Assembly: GCF_027947535.2 (NCBI RefSeq)
Contig: NZ_JAAGKO020000040.1
Location: 17,973 to 81,972 of the forward strand
DNA length: 64,000 nucleotides
Direction of reading: 5' to 3'
From: Streptantibioticus silvisoli
Lineage (GTDB): Bacteria > Actinomycetota > Actinomycetes > Streptomycetales > Streptomycetaceae
Part shown: positions 33,461 through 40,741 of the stretch, piece by piece
Layout of the letters: each line of letters begins with the position of its first letter
Numbering within the stretch: position 1 is the first letter of the stretch
Translations under genes and position numbers: made by a program
Notes under the pieces: generated by a model
The model's input: only the letters and a program-made list of their open reading frames with translations
Database searches by the model: none
Told to the model about the DNA's origin: nothing

Positions 33461-33700
33461 TCAGGCGGCTTCGGGCTCGATCTGTGAGCAGCGCAGGTAC
33501 TCCGTCACGGCCGACTCGGGGATACGGAGTCCGCGAGGACGAACCTTTCCCTTGCCGAAGCGGTGACTGCGGAGGTCTCCGCTCCGGGCGAGCCGGTAGA
33601 CGGAAGTCAGCGAGAGGCGCAGCGCCGCCGCGACTTCCGAAGCGTCGAGCAGCTTCTCGTCCTGTGGTCCCGCGACCACGACGGCAGCTGTGTCGCTCAT
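33461..33700 (-). CDS. Excisionase-like HTH protein
   Basis: A 79-residue protein from ATG 33700 (GGAGGGAG leader). EKLLDASEVAAALRLSLTSV followed by RSHRFGKGKVRPRGLRIP is the winged-helix excisionase/HTH_17 fold. In AICEs such genes encode Xis or a Pra-like activator next to the KorSA repressor. Function inferred from fold and context. Confidence 0.75.
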   Translation of the reverse strand: MSDTAAVVVAGPQDEKLLDASEVAAALRLSLTSVYRLARSGDLRSHRFGKGKVRPRGLRIPESAVTEYLRCSQIEPEAA

Positions 33701-33764
33701 TGATCTCCCTCCAGACATGGCTAGTAGAGGCCCGTTTTCTTCCCGGGCTGACAACGACAGCTTA

Positions 33765-33809
33765 GACAACTGGAGCTGTACTGCACAAGCAGTTGTCCTA
33801 GACCAGTTG
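33765..33809 (-). promoter_or_regulatory. Operator half-sites upstream of the Xis-like gene
   Basis: GACAACTG (33765-33772) and CAGTTGTC (33790-33797) are an 8-bp inverted repeat, with an extra CAGTTG at 33804-33809. A control region for the 33700 gene is likely. Confidence 0.5.
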
Positions 33810-33824
33810 CGCGCCCAAGATAAA

Positions 33825-33849
33825 AGCCCCCGGTTGGCGGCCGGGGGCT
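33825..33849 (-). terminator. Stem-loop terminator after the GntR gene
   Basis: AGCCCCCGG (33825-33833) pairs with CCGGGGGCT (33841-33849). On the minus strand it is followed by A/T-rich bases (TTTTATC), so it is close to an intrinsic terminator. Confidence 0.85.
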
Positions 33850-33865
33850 GGGCTAGCGAGATCCG

Positions 33866-34618
33866 CTACGAAGGGAACGTGTAGATCAGCCGGTAGCTGT
33901 CGGAGTCCATGACCATCTCATTGACCTCTACCGGGCGATCGTCCGAGTCGTATGCCGTGCGGACGATGCGGAGAATTGGGGTCGTCTGGGTGATCCCCAG
34001 GTCTGCGACCTCGTCAGAGAGAGGCAAACGAACCTCGATCTCCTCGCGGTAGCGAGCCGGACCGTGGCCGATCTCGTCGAGTCGGGCGTACACCCCCCCC
34101 GGGCCCGTGTCGGGCTGTGCGATGCGCGCTTCTTCGGCCAGGTCTGCCGGATACCAGCCGGTGGACTTCATGACGGTGCGCTTGTCGACCCGATGCAGCC
34201 GGCTGCGCCGCCACACCTTCTGGCCGCGCACTCCGAGCACGCCAGCCACGGGCGCAGGCGGATCGATTTTCTCGACCTGCGTAGTCTCCTGGTGTCCAAG
34301 CGGGCCGGTGTCGTGATCCCAGATGGATCGACCGGCTCCCCATTGGCTTCTTGAGGCTCGTGCGACCGCATCACGGCTGAGGCGCCGGAAGCTGCGCAGG
34401 TGGACACCCGATCCACGGCGTGTCTCGATCAGGTCTTCACTGCGCAAGACCTGGAGGGCGTCTCGGACGGTATTTCGAGCAACCCCGTACTGCTCAGACA
34501 TCTCACGTTCACTCGGGAGCTTGCGGGTGCCTTCGTAGGCGCCGGACTGGATCTTGGCGCGCAACTCGTCCGCGATCTGCTGATAGCGCGGCTTGTCGCC
34601 TCGCGCCTTCCCTGCCAC
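33866..34618 (-). CDS. GntR-family regulator, HutC/KorSA-like
   Basis: A 250-residue protein. N-terminal winged HTH at about 8-75 (RYQQIADELRAKIQSGAYEG, EQYGVARNTVRDALQVLRSE, RRGSGVHLR) and C-terminal UTRA domain. KorSA/KorA-type GntR proteins repress the transfer genes of Streptomyces plasmids and AICEs. The nearby traB block fits. The start has GGACG in the leader and lies 28 bp from a palindrome (34646-34664), suggesting autoregulation. Confidence 0.85.
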   Translation of the reverse strand: MAGKARGDKPRYQQIADELRAKIQSGAYEGTRKLPSEREMSEQYGVARNTVRDALQVLRSEDLIETRRGSGVHLRSFRRLSRDAVARASRSQWGAGRSIWDHDTGPLGHQETTQVEKIDPPAPVAGVLGVRGQKVWRRSRLHRVDKRTVMKSTGWYPADLAEEARIAQPDTGPGGVYARLDEIGHGPARYREEIEVRLPLSDEVADLGITQTTPILRIVRTAYDSDDRPVEVNEMVMDSDSYRLIYTFPS

Positions 34619-34645
34619 GACGTCCTCCTTCGTGTGTGCTGGTGA

Positions 34646-34664
34646 GTAGACGGTACCTGTCTAC
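34646..34664 (-). promoter_or_regulatory. Palindromic operator before the GntR gene
   Basis: GTAGAC (34646-34651) and GTCTAC (34659-34664) are inverted arms around a 7-bp centre containing GGTACC. Size and location fit an operator for the GntR protein. Confidence 0.6.
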
Positions 34665-34716
34665 CCGTGATTCTCATGCTGACCTGCGCAGGTGACCACT
34701 GTGGCAACTCAGCCCA

Positions 34717-34745
34717 TTGACAATTGGTCCAGTACCAATAAGCAT
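34717..34745 (+). promoter_or_regulatory. Promoter with operator palindrome
   Basis: TTGACA (34717-34722) and, 16 bp later, TAAGCA/AAGCAT (34739-34745). The spacer holds a perfect ATTGGT (34723-34728)/ACCAAT (34734-34739) inverted repeat. It would direct the GIY-YIG gene. Confidence 0.55.
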
Positions 34746-34829
34746 GTTGTCCAGCGCTTGCTGGAGTGGCGTCCTCTGGACGGCCCGGTGAGCACCTTTC
34801 GCGCGAACGATCGAACGAAGGAGAAGTGG

Positions 34830-35378
34830 ATGCCGCCCCAGGGGCGAACCGCCGTCTATACCCTCTACAGCGCCGAGGGAGAGATCATCTACGTTGGCAT
34901 CTCCAACAGCCCGCACGCCCGCTGGAAGGCACACGCGGACACCAAAGACTGGTGGAGCACGGTGGCCACTCGGGAGATCGAGTGGTTCCCAAGTCGACTG
35001 GAAGCGGAGGCGCGCGAACGGCTACTGATCTCTGAATGTAGGCCGATGTGGAACCTCGACCCTGGTATGCCAGAGAATCGCGTTCCCACCCACAGGCATG
35101 ACCGCATCCGAGCCGGGTGGACCCCTGACCAGACGCTCCTCGACTTGGTGGCGCGCTACGAGTCTGAGCAGGCGACCGCTGGCGCCACGCGGGATGAGCT
35201 GGAGAGCGAGATCGTCGCCGTGATGATGAAGGGCGTCTCGGCCAGCCGGATGGCCAAGTTCCTTCCTTGGGGAGTTCCGACGATTCAGGCCATCGGGAAG
35301 AAGGGCGGAGTCCCGCTCCTGCGTCGGCCGACCGTCAGGTCCATCCGGGAGGATTCGTCCGACCCGACCAAGTCGTAG
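34830..35378 (+). CDS. GIY-YIG nuclease domain protein
   Basis: A 182-residue protein from ATG 34830 with AAGGAG 6 bp upstream. This start puts the GIY-YIG domain at the N-terminus: VYTLY at 9-13, YVGIS at 21-25, R31, and a conserved Glu region with a final Asn (ISECRPMWN). A longer GTG start at 34692 lacks a ribosome site and would run through the promoter. The C-terminal part is HTH-like (GVSASRMAKFLPWGVPTIQA). May be a homing- or phage-defence-type nuclease; role unproven. Confidence 0.8.
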   Translation: MPPQGRTAVYTLYSAEGEIIYVGISNSPHARWKAHADTKDWWSTVATREIEWFPSRLEAEARERLLISECRPMWNLDPGMPENRVPTHRHDRIRAGWTPDQTLLDLVARYESEQATAGATRDELESEIVAVMMKGVSASRMAKFLPWGVPTIQAIGKKGGVPLLRRPTVRSIREDSSDPTKS

Positions 35379-35388
35379 GTGGTGCTCC

Positions 35389-35484
35389 GAGGACGACCGG
35401 CCGCCGCTGGAGCAGGTGTACGCGGGGATGGTGACCGCGATCACGGCGTTCGAGTCCGGCGGCCAGACGGCCATCGGCGCCTGA
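35389..35484 (+). pseudogene. Possible gene remnant
   Basis: A short frame ending at 35484 reads EDDRPPLEQVYAGMVTAITA then FESGGQTAIGA. It looks like the C-terminus of a longer protein but has no start. It may be a relic left by recombination. Low certainty. Confidence 0.3.
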
Positions 35485-35989
35485 GCGCCAGCACCCCGCG
35501 ACGATCGGCTTCTCCCGTCTGGCGGGACGCCTCTGTCGATTGTGGTGTCGTCTCGCGGGATGTGGGTTGCGCGTCTCGGTGCCGGCTTGTGGGGCGGTGC
35601 GAGGGTGGGTGGCGGGGTTGCTGCGGATGCCCGTGGCGATTGTTTTCGGCCATCCGTTGGCGTCGGGATTGGTTGTCTTCCCGTGCCGTTCGGTCTCGCT
35701 GTTCGATCTGTCGGTTGGGAGTTGTTGCAGGTGGGAGCCCTTAGGTGGGCAAGCATTCGTAACCTTATAGGCCAATTGTCCACCCCGTGGTGAGGTAGAA
35801 AAGTGCCTCACGGTGGGGTAGAGATCAAGCCGCTTGGGTCATCCGGATCTTGCGGGTCTGATTCGGTAGGCCCAGTAGCGTCGTTAAACGCGAACGGCCG
35901 GAGCGGGAACTCCGGCCGTCGCAAGCACCAAGCGGGTCATCACCCCGCTCAGTCAGTGATCCATCACCGTTCAGAGAGAAGGGTTCACC
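35485..35989. other. Gene-poor region with two inverted repeats
   Basis: No convincing gene. It has a lower-GC, T-rich part at about 35640-35780. An imperfect inverted repeat lies around 35775-35818 (GTGGTGAGG / CCTCACGGTG), and a perfect terminator-type stem ACGGCCGGAG (35894-35903)/CTCCGGCCGT (35910-35919) lies ahead of the DUF6907 gene. Candidate regulatory or recombination zone. Confidence 0.6.
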
Positions 35990-36397
35990 GTGTCCACTTT
36001 AGCTTCTTCCGTACAGGGCGGCGTGTACAAGTCCGCCCCGGCGCCCGCATCGCTTGTGCCCGGGGCCACCCCGCCGCTGTCCCATCCGACCCCGTGTCCG
36101 TCGTGGTGCCGGCACCGTTTTCGCCCGCTCGGCCACCACTTCGGCCCGTCGTCGACGGCGCACTTCTCCTTGCAGCAGGTGTTGGCGAACCCTGATCCGT
36201 TGCCGGGTGATCTGCCGGTGTTGCTGCGTGCGGAGGTGACGCGTCTGGATGAGGGCGGCGAGCTGGGTGAGCCGGTGATGTTCGTGCAGGGTGAGACGGA
36301 CATCGAGTTGGATGCGGCGGGCGCGGACATGCTGATCGCGGACATGGAGGCGTTTGTGGCGAAGTTGCGGGTGTTGCGCGGGCAGATGGACGTCTGA
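35990..36397 (+). CDS. DUF6907-like protein
   Basis: A 135-residue protein from GTG 35990 (GAGAGAAGGG leader). CPSWCRHRF near residue 36 and a C-terminal strand/helix part (ADMLIADMEAFVAKLRVLRG) match DUF6907, a Streptomyces-specific family on chromosomes and elements. Likely metal binding. Function unknown. Confidence 0.75.
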   Translation: MSTLASSVQGGVYKSAPAPASLVPGATPPLSHPTPCPSWCRHRFRPLGHHFGPSSTAHFSLQQVLANPDPLPGDLPVLLRAEVTRLDEGGELGEPVMFVQGETDIELDAAGADMLIADMEAFVAKLRVLRGQMDV

Positions 36398-36414
36398 CCG
36401 TCTCGCGAGAGTGG

Positions 36415-36446
36415 TGCGGCCCGGCGGGTTGTCCTGCCGGGCCGCA
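36415..36446. terminator. Bidirectional terminator
   Basis: TGCGGCCCGGC (36415-36425) pairs with 36436-36446 between the convergent genes ending at 36397 and 36484. Confidence 0.8.
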
Positions 36447-36483
36447 GCCGGTCTGCGGCTTCCGTGGGGGGTGCCCGCGCCGT

Positions 36484-36681
36484 CTACGGCTTGTAGAGGG
36501 CGGTGATGAGGCTGCCGGCGGGGAGGATCCAGATGCCGTCGCTGTCGGGGTCTTTGATGTGTACGAACCCGTTGTCGAGGGCGATTTGGGCGTTGAGGTG
36601 GCGTCTTCCGCTTCCGCCGGGGCCGGCTTGGAAGATTGTTTCGGTGGTTTCGACCTCGGCCGTGATCCAGTTCAGGTCCAT
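36484..36681 (-). CDS. Small hypothetical protein
   Basis: A 65-residue protein from ATG 36681 (MDLNWITAEVETTETIFQAG), beta-rich and likely a small domain (GFVHIKDPDSDGIWILPAG). Divergent from 36846. Unknown. Confidence 0.65.
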   Translation of the reverse strand: MDLNWITAEVETTETIFQAGPGGSGRRHLNAQIALDNGFVHIKDPDSDGIWILPAGSLITALYKP

Positions 36682-36845
36682 GCGGGATGCCTGCCTTTCG
36701 ATGCCGTCGGTGAAACTTCGGACGTCTGTGCGGTGACCCTGCTCACGCCCCGTGACCTGCGGTTTTCCCACCTCTTTCCGTCCAACTGACCCCCGATCTT
36801 GACGGGTTGGTGGGACAATTGAACCACCACAAACCTGGAGGAATC

Positions 36846-37361
36846 ATGACTGGCCGTGCCTTGCCTCATGACCCGTACATCACCGCTGTGTGTAACGCGC
36901 TCACCGCCGCCGGCCTGGAGCCTGGCGATGACACCTGGCTGTCCGACAGCGAGACGCGTGGCACGTACTGCTACCTCGGCGCGGTCATCACCCTCGACCC
37001 GTCCAGCAATGACGAGGACATCCCGGTTGGCGCCGCATGGCCGCACGGGCTGATCCTGACCTGGGCGTGGCACACCGGCGTTGAGGACGGCGAGCCGGAG
37101 CGGGGTCCCGTCTGGGAGTTCGCCGAACTGAACGCCGATGGCTCCAACGCCTACCCGACCGATCTGCCGGTCCACGGCTACGCCTCGCCGGCCGCGGTCG
37201 TTGAGGCGGTCCGTAGGGTCATCGACCGCAGCATCGGCGCCGGCCACTTCTACAACGGTGGTCAGCCGAAGTGGGACGGCGGGATCATCGGCGGCTCTTG
37301 GGAGCGCGCCGACGAGCTGGCCGCCTGGTGCGAGGCGTGGAGCGCGAAGGAGGCCGTGTGA
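36846..37361 (+). CDS. Hypothetical protein
   Basis: A 171-residue protein from ATG 36846 (CTGGAGGAATC leader). Features YITAVCNALTAAGLEPGDDT, PHGLILTWAWHTGVEDGEPE and a C-terminal WCEAWSAKEAV. Common Streptomyces accessory type; function unknown. Leads the three-gene plus-strand operon to 37959. Confidence 0.75.
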   Translation: MTGRALPHDPYITAVCNALTAAGLEPGDDTWLSDSETRGTYCYLGAVITLDPSSNDEDIPVGAAWPHGLILTWAWHTGVEDGEPERGPVWEFAELNADGSNAYPTDLPVHGYASPAAVVEAVRRVIDRSIGAGHFYNGGQPKWDGGIIGGSWERADELAAWCEAWSAKEAV

Positions 37362-37579
37362 TGGTCGAACAGGTCGGCCCGACAGTCTCGTCCCGCTGGT
37401 TCTGGTCGCCGTCGTGGGATTCGGCGTGGTGGCGTCCGCTGATTCTGGCGGGTATCCGTGGCGGGGACGAGAACTGCAACCGGACGGTCGGACTACGGCT
37501 GCCGGGCGGGGCGCTGTTTCTGTGCCTGAACGTTTCGCTGCGGCAGGAGCCGTGCGACGAGTGCCGGGCGCTGTCGTGA
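37361..37579 (+). CDS. Small hypothetical protein
   Basis: A 72-residue protein from ATG 37361, overlapping the upstream stop (TGATG). Trp-rich (RWFWSPSWDSAWWRP), with a CDEC pair near the C-terminus. Unknown. Confidence 0.6.
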   Translation: MVEQVGPTVSSRWFWSPSWDSAWWRPLILAGIRGGDENCNRTVGLRLPGGALFLCLNVSLRQEPCDECRALS

Positions 37580-37959
37580 CGCCCCCGTTCCGTGTGCTGG
37601 TGACGGGTTCCCGTTCGTGGGCGGACATGCCGACGGTCCGGGAGGCCCTTCGCCAGGTGCGGTTGGAGGTCGCGGGCGGTCCGATCGTGGTGGTGCACGG
37701 GGCGTGTCCGCGTGGTGCGGATGCTCTCGCTGACCTGCTGGCCACGAGGGCGCCCGCGGAGTTCCGGATGTCGGTGGAGCGGCATCCGGCGGACTGGGAC
37801 GCGCTGGGGAAACGGGCCGGATTCGTGCGGAACCAGCACATGGTGGATCTGGGGGCGGACGTGTGTCTGGCGTTCATCCGCAGCGGGTCGCGGGGGGCGT
37901 CACACACGGCTCGAGTGGCGGAGCGGGCGGGGATTCTGGTTCGGCGCTGGACAGCTTGA
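37576..37959 (+). CDS. SLOG-family (DUF2493) protein
   Basis: A 127-residue protein from GTG 37576 (GTGA overlap). VLVTGSRSWAD, VVHGACPRGADALAD and the C-terminal ADVCLAFIRSGSRGASHTAR match the YspA/DUF2493 SLOG nucleotide-binding fold. Such proteins sense NAD- or nucleotide-type ligands and are common in phages and defence islands. Confidence 0.85.
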   Translation: MTPPFRVLVTGSRSWADMPTVREALRQVRLEVAGGPIVVVHGACPRGADALADLLATRAPAEFRMSVERHPADWDALGKRAGFVRNQHMVDLGADVCLAFIRSGSRGASHTARVAERAGILVRRWTA

Positions 37960-37988
37960 AGGCCGCCCCGACATGTCGGGGCGGCCTT
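37959..37988. terminator. Perfect palindromic terminator
   Basis: A 30-bp perfect palindrome (AAGGCCGCCCCGACA and its complement) between the convergent genes 37576-37959 and 37999-38121, with AAGG/CCTT ends. Confidence 0.9.
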
Positions 37989-37998
37989 CGTGGCGGCC

Positions 37999-38121
37999 CT
38001 ACTCGCAGGTCTCGCGGCGGGTGCCGATGTGGACGGACTTGGCCGGGACGCCGGGTCGGGCACTTTCGATGCTGATCGCCTTGTGGCAGTCCGGGCAGAA
38101 CTGGATGCTGCGCTCGCTCAT
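37999..38121 (-). CDS. Very small zinc-ribbon protein
   Basis: A 40-residue protein from ATG 38121 with a strong GGAGGA site 6-7 bp upstream. It has FCPDCHKAI (residues 8-16) and a C-terminal Cys. One ribbon half only, so it could pair in a dimer. Not detected by length cut-offs. Confidence 0.65.
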   Translation of the reverse strand: MSERSIQFCPDCHKAISIESARPGVPAKSVHIGTRRETCE

Positions 38122-38238
38122 GTTGTTCCTCCTTCGGATCGTGGGGCCGGCTGGCCTCACGCGTTAGGAGTAGCGGACAGATGGGTGGTGTGGGGGGACT
38201 CCAAGAATCGTCGTGGTGTCGCGTTTGACGAACGTGCT

Positions 38239-38269
38239 GCGGCCCCACCGGGGGTGTTGGTGGGGCCGC
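38239..38269 (-). terminator. Stem-loop terminator
   Basis: GCGGCCCCACC (38239-38249) pairs with 38259-38269, between the 38339 stop and 38121 start. Confidence 0.8.
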
Positions 38270-38338
38270 TCACCCTGGGGAGGGTGTGGTCACGCTACGC
38301 CTCGCCGGCTGAATCAGCGCCGGTCCGGACACTGGGAA

Positions 38339-38644
38339 TCACGGCGTCTCCTTGTCGAGGTGGCAGGGGCACTGGCACGGTGTTCGGCAGAACTTGCAGG
38401 ATGCCGGGGTTTTAGCCCCGCATACACCGGTTTCGCCTTGGCAGTACTGGTGGCCGGTGCGCCCGTCGGGGAGGCGCATGTCGCCGTGGAGGCAGCCGGT
38501 GGACAGGTACTGGTGTTGCCCGTCGTGTCCGGTGGCGGCGGCTGTGGCGAGGAGCGTTTCGATGTTGGCCTGGGCCCGGCGGGTGCTGAGACCGGCTTGG
38601 GTGAGGTAGGCGACGAGCCGGGCCCGCTGATCGTCGATCGTCAC
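38339..38644 (-). CDS. Small cysteine-rich protein
   Basis: A 101-residue protein from GTG 38644 (GTGA). N-terminal helices, then a C-terminal cluster CKFCRTPCQCPCH (about 83-95) that probably binds zinc. Unknown. Confidence 0.65.
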   Translation of the reverse strand: MTIDDQRARLVAYLTQAGLSTRRAQANIETLLATAAATGHDGQHQYLSTGCLHGDMRLPDGRTGHQYCQGETGVCGAKTPASCKFCRTPCQCPCHLDKETP

Positions 38645-38964
38645 TGGTAGGTCTCCTCCTCTACGGCGGCGAAGAATGCACGCACGGTCAGCTCGGGGTT
38701 GTCGGCGGCGGCCTGCTCCAGTTCGTCGCACATGTTGTTGACGCCTTGGTGGTACCGGCATTGGTCGCCGGTCTCGGTGCACGCCTGGCAGTCGAACGGG
38801 CTGGCGGCGTAGGGGGTGATCTCGGGTGGCTGGTTGGGGTTGGTTGCGGCACGGTGGTCTGCGGGGAGTGCCCAGTCGGGTAGGTCGCGGACGTGGTGGG
38901 CGAGTTGGGCGGCGAGGTCGGGCTGGTAGCGAAGGAGTTGGTCCCATAGCTCGGCGGCGGTCAC
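38641..38964 (-). CDS. Hypothetical protein
   Basis: A 107-residue protein (MTAAELWDQLLRYQPDLAAQ), ATG 38964, with overlaps on both sides. Middle segment CQACTETGDQCRYH looks like a metal site. Unknown. Confidence 0.65.
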   Translation of the reverse strand: MTAAELWDQLLRYQPDLAAQLAHHVRDLPDWALPADHRAATNPNQPPEITPYAASPFDCQACTETGDQCRYHQGVNNMCDELEQAAADNPELTVRAFFAAVEEETYQ

Positions 38965-39272
38965 GGCGTGTCCTTGATGAGCGCACCGGTCTCGATGCGC
39001 CGGTAGACGCGGGTCGAGTTGACGGCCATCTTCTGTTCGACGGCGTCGGCGAGGTCTATGCCGGTCATCTCGGCGAGGCTGACGAGGTACAGGTACACGT
39101 CGGCCAGCTCCTCGCCGAGGCCGGGCAGTCCCTTGCGCCAGGCGTCGAACGCCTCGGCGACCTCGCCGTAGAGCAACCCGAACTCCAGGGGAACGTCGGT
39201 GGTGTTGAAGCTCTTGGCCTGCTTGTTGGCCCAGGTGGCGGACTGCGTGGCACGGATCGACAGGTCAGGCAT
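38961..39272 (-). CDS. MazG-like NTP pyrophosphohydrolase
   Basis: A 103-residue all-helical protein. EVAEAFDAWRKG at 37-48 and EELADVYLYLVSL at 54-66 are the metal-binding helices of the MazG/all-alpha NTP-PPase fold. It overlaps the second MazG-like gene. Probably hydrolyses (d)NTPs or modified nucleotides, or ppGpp. Confidence 0.8.
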   Translation of the reverse strand: MPDLSIRATQSATWANKQAKSFNTTDVPLEFGLLYGEVAEAFDAWRKGLPGLGEELADVYLYLVSLAEMTGIDLADAVEQKMAVNSTRVYRRIETGALIKDTP

Positions 39273-39609
39273 CGGTGGCCTCCATCCGTTTGGCGATCTT
39301 CTGGATCTTGGCTTCGAGCACGCCGGCCGGGTCGTCAGCGAACCGGTAGAGGGCGACGAGCGCGGTCACGACCACGTCGCACAGTTCGTCGGCCACGTCT
39401 TCCTGGGTGTGGGTGATGCCCTTGCGCGGGTTCTGGCCGATCATGCCGATGTACGCCTGGGTGACCTCGCCGACTTCCTCGGCGAGCTTGAGGAGCCGCA
39501 TGGCGGTCTCGTGGTCGGAGTGGCCGTTGGCGTTGTCGATCCACGCCGTGATCCGACGCAGCGTGGCCCACGCATCCGGAGCGAGGACGGGGGTGTCGGT
39601 GTTGGTCAT
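39265..39609 (-). CDS. MazG-type nucleotide pyrophosphohydrolase
   Basis: A 114-residue protein from ATG 39609. EEVGEVTQAYIG at 44-55 and EDVADELCDVVV at 70-81 give the EExxE...ExxD metal signature of MazG. It precedes a second MazG-like gene by an 8-bp overlap. Role: nucleotide pool cleaning or blunting of host (p)ppGpp stress signals; inferred. Confidence 0.85.
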   Translation of the reverse strand: MTNTDTPVLAPDAWATLRRITAWIDNANGHSDHETAMRLLKLAEEVGEVTQAYIGMIGQNPRKGITHTQEDVADELCDVVVTALVALYRFADDPAGVLEAKIQKIAKRMEATDA

Positions 39610-39848
39610 GCGGTGTCTACTTCGGCGTTGCTCAGGTCGCGGATGGCGTCGTCGATGGCCTGGTTGTAGGTGGTGGTCTCGATGCTGTCGGGGTTGTCTG
39701 CGGCGCGCTGGGAGCGGATGAGGGCGACGAGGTAGCTGCGGGTCGTGTCGTACAGGAGGTCGCGGTCCTCGTCGGTGAGGACTTCGAAGCTGCGGACGTA
39801 GTCGAGTTCGCGCTTCGCGGCGGTCAGACTGGCGGGCTCGGTCATCAC
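39606..39848 (-). CDS. Small helical protein
   Basis: An 80-residue protein from ATG 39848 (or 39845), TGA overlapping the next ATG. Charged helices. Unknown. Confidence 0.6.
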   Translation of the reverse strand: MMTEPASLTAAKRELDYVRSFEVLTDEDRDLLYDTTRSYLVALIRSQRAADNPDSIETTTYNQAIDDAIRDLSNAEVDTA

Positions 39849-39877
39849 GGTCTCCTCGGGTTGTTGGTGGCGGGTGG

Positions 39878-39954
39878 TGGCGCCTCGGGCGGGATTCGAT
39901 CCCGCAGCTCATGCGTGGGCCGAGGCTGGTCCGGCGAAGCGGGTAGTCCAGGAC
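39878..39954 (-). tRNA. tRNA-like element (degenerate tRNA or tRNA-derived remnant)
   Basis: On the minus strand a T-arm (GCGGG ATCGAAT CCCGC, 39905-39889) is followed by CCGAGGC, G and CCA. A 7-bp perfect acceptor partner (GCCTCGG) lies only 14 bp upstream of the T-arm (39926-39920). A second partner (GTCCTGG, 39954-39948, one mismatch and two G-U) gives a 77-bp length typical of tRNA, but D- and anticodon arms are poor. It lies in a 119-bp gap between genes. Confidence 0.35.
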
Positions 39955-39967
39955 GACGGGCGGACGA

Positions 39968-40333
39968 TCAGGGGGTCTTTGGACGCCAGAAGTCAGCCAT
40001 TTCGGCGCCGGTGAGTTGCTCCTCATGGCCGGTGACGTCCTGCCGCAGGGTGTAGACGGTGGGGGCGCCTGACCATCTGCCGCCCTTGGCGCGGTCCCAG
40101 TCCACTGCGGTAACGGTCCACGAAGATCCGTCGGTGTGCACGAGCCGGTCGCCATGAAACAGGGCGCCTTGTTGGCGTGGATGAACTGTGCACACGTCCT
40201 TGGCCCATGTCATTCGCCCGTCAACAACGGCGGCGACGATGGTTGGCTCGCTGTAGTTCTTCATCGCTTCGAAGTCGTCGTCGTTCACTGGGAGAGCGAT
40301 GGATGTCTGTTCGGGGTCTGCCGCCATGGTCAC
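39968..40333 (-). CDS. Hypothetical protein
   Basis: A 121-residue protein from GTG 40333 (GTGA; ATG 40327 is an alternative). Beta-rich (MTWAKDVCTVHPRQQGALFH, SSWTVTAVDWDRAKGGRW). Likely a small SH3-like or DNA-binding domain. Unknown. Confidence 0.65.
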   Translation of the reverse strand: MTMAADPEQTSIALPVNDDDFEAMKNYSEPTIVAAVVDGRMTWAKDVCTVHPRQQGALFHGDRLVHTDGSSWTVTAVDWDRAKGGRWSGAPTVYTLRQDVTGHEEQLTGAEMADFWRPKTP

Positions 40334-40512
40334 TTCACCCGCGTCCAGTCGTACCCGCCCTCGGGGTGTCGCCTGTTGAGGAGATCGGTGGTGGCCTCGG
40401 CCGCCTTGAATTCGGTGAATGTCCCAAACCACCTGCCCTGCACGTCGTGGATCTCGAAGGTGCCAGGCAGATTCATGGTGTAGCGGTGCGGGGTTCGGAT
40501 GGTGTTGCTCAC
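40330..40512 (-). CDS. Small hypothetical protein
   Basis: A 60-residue protein from ATG 40512 (YTMNLPGTFEIHDVQGRW). Overlaps the downstream GTG. Unknown. Confidence 0.6.
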   Translation of the reverse strand: MSNTIRTPHRYTMNLPGTFEIHDVQGRWFGTFTEFKAAEATTDLLNRRHPEGGYDWTRVK

Positions 40513-40563
40513 TGTTGGCCTCCGACGTGCGGGTAGATGGTGGTTGGCGGGCTGGTGAAGCGA

Positions 40564-40731
40564 TTACTGGACTTCGCCGCGCATAACGGCCATGAGGAAG
40601 TCGTCGAGGAAGATCGGCGGCACGTCAGGGCGGGTGGAGTCGTGGAGTTCGAGGCTTCCGCCGTTGGCGGCGGTCTCGCGGATGGCGTCGCCGTTCGGGC
40701 TGGACATGTCGATGCGGGTGATGTTGGCCAT
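40564..40731 (-). CDS. Small hypothetical protein
   Basis: A 55-residue protein from ATG 40731 with AGGAACCTC upstream. C-terminal FLDDFLMAVMRGEVQ. Unknown. Confidence 0.55.
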   Translation of the reverse strand: MANITRIDMSSPNGDAIRETAANGGSLELHDSTRPDVPPIFLDDFLMAVMRGEVQ

Positions 40732-40741
40732 CTGAGGTTCC

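Noticed and set aside
34692..34829. Upstream GTG start for the GIY-YIG protein
   Set aside because: No ribosome site, and the segment carries the TTGACA promoter and palindrome; ATG 34830 has AAGGAG and begins the domain directly.
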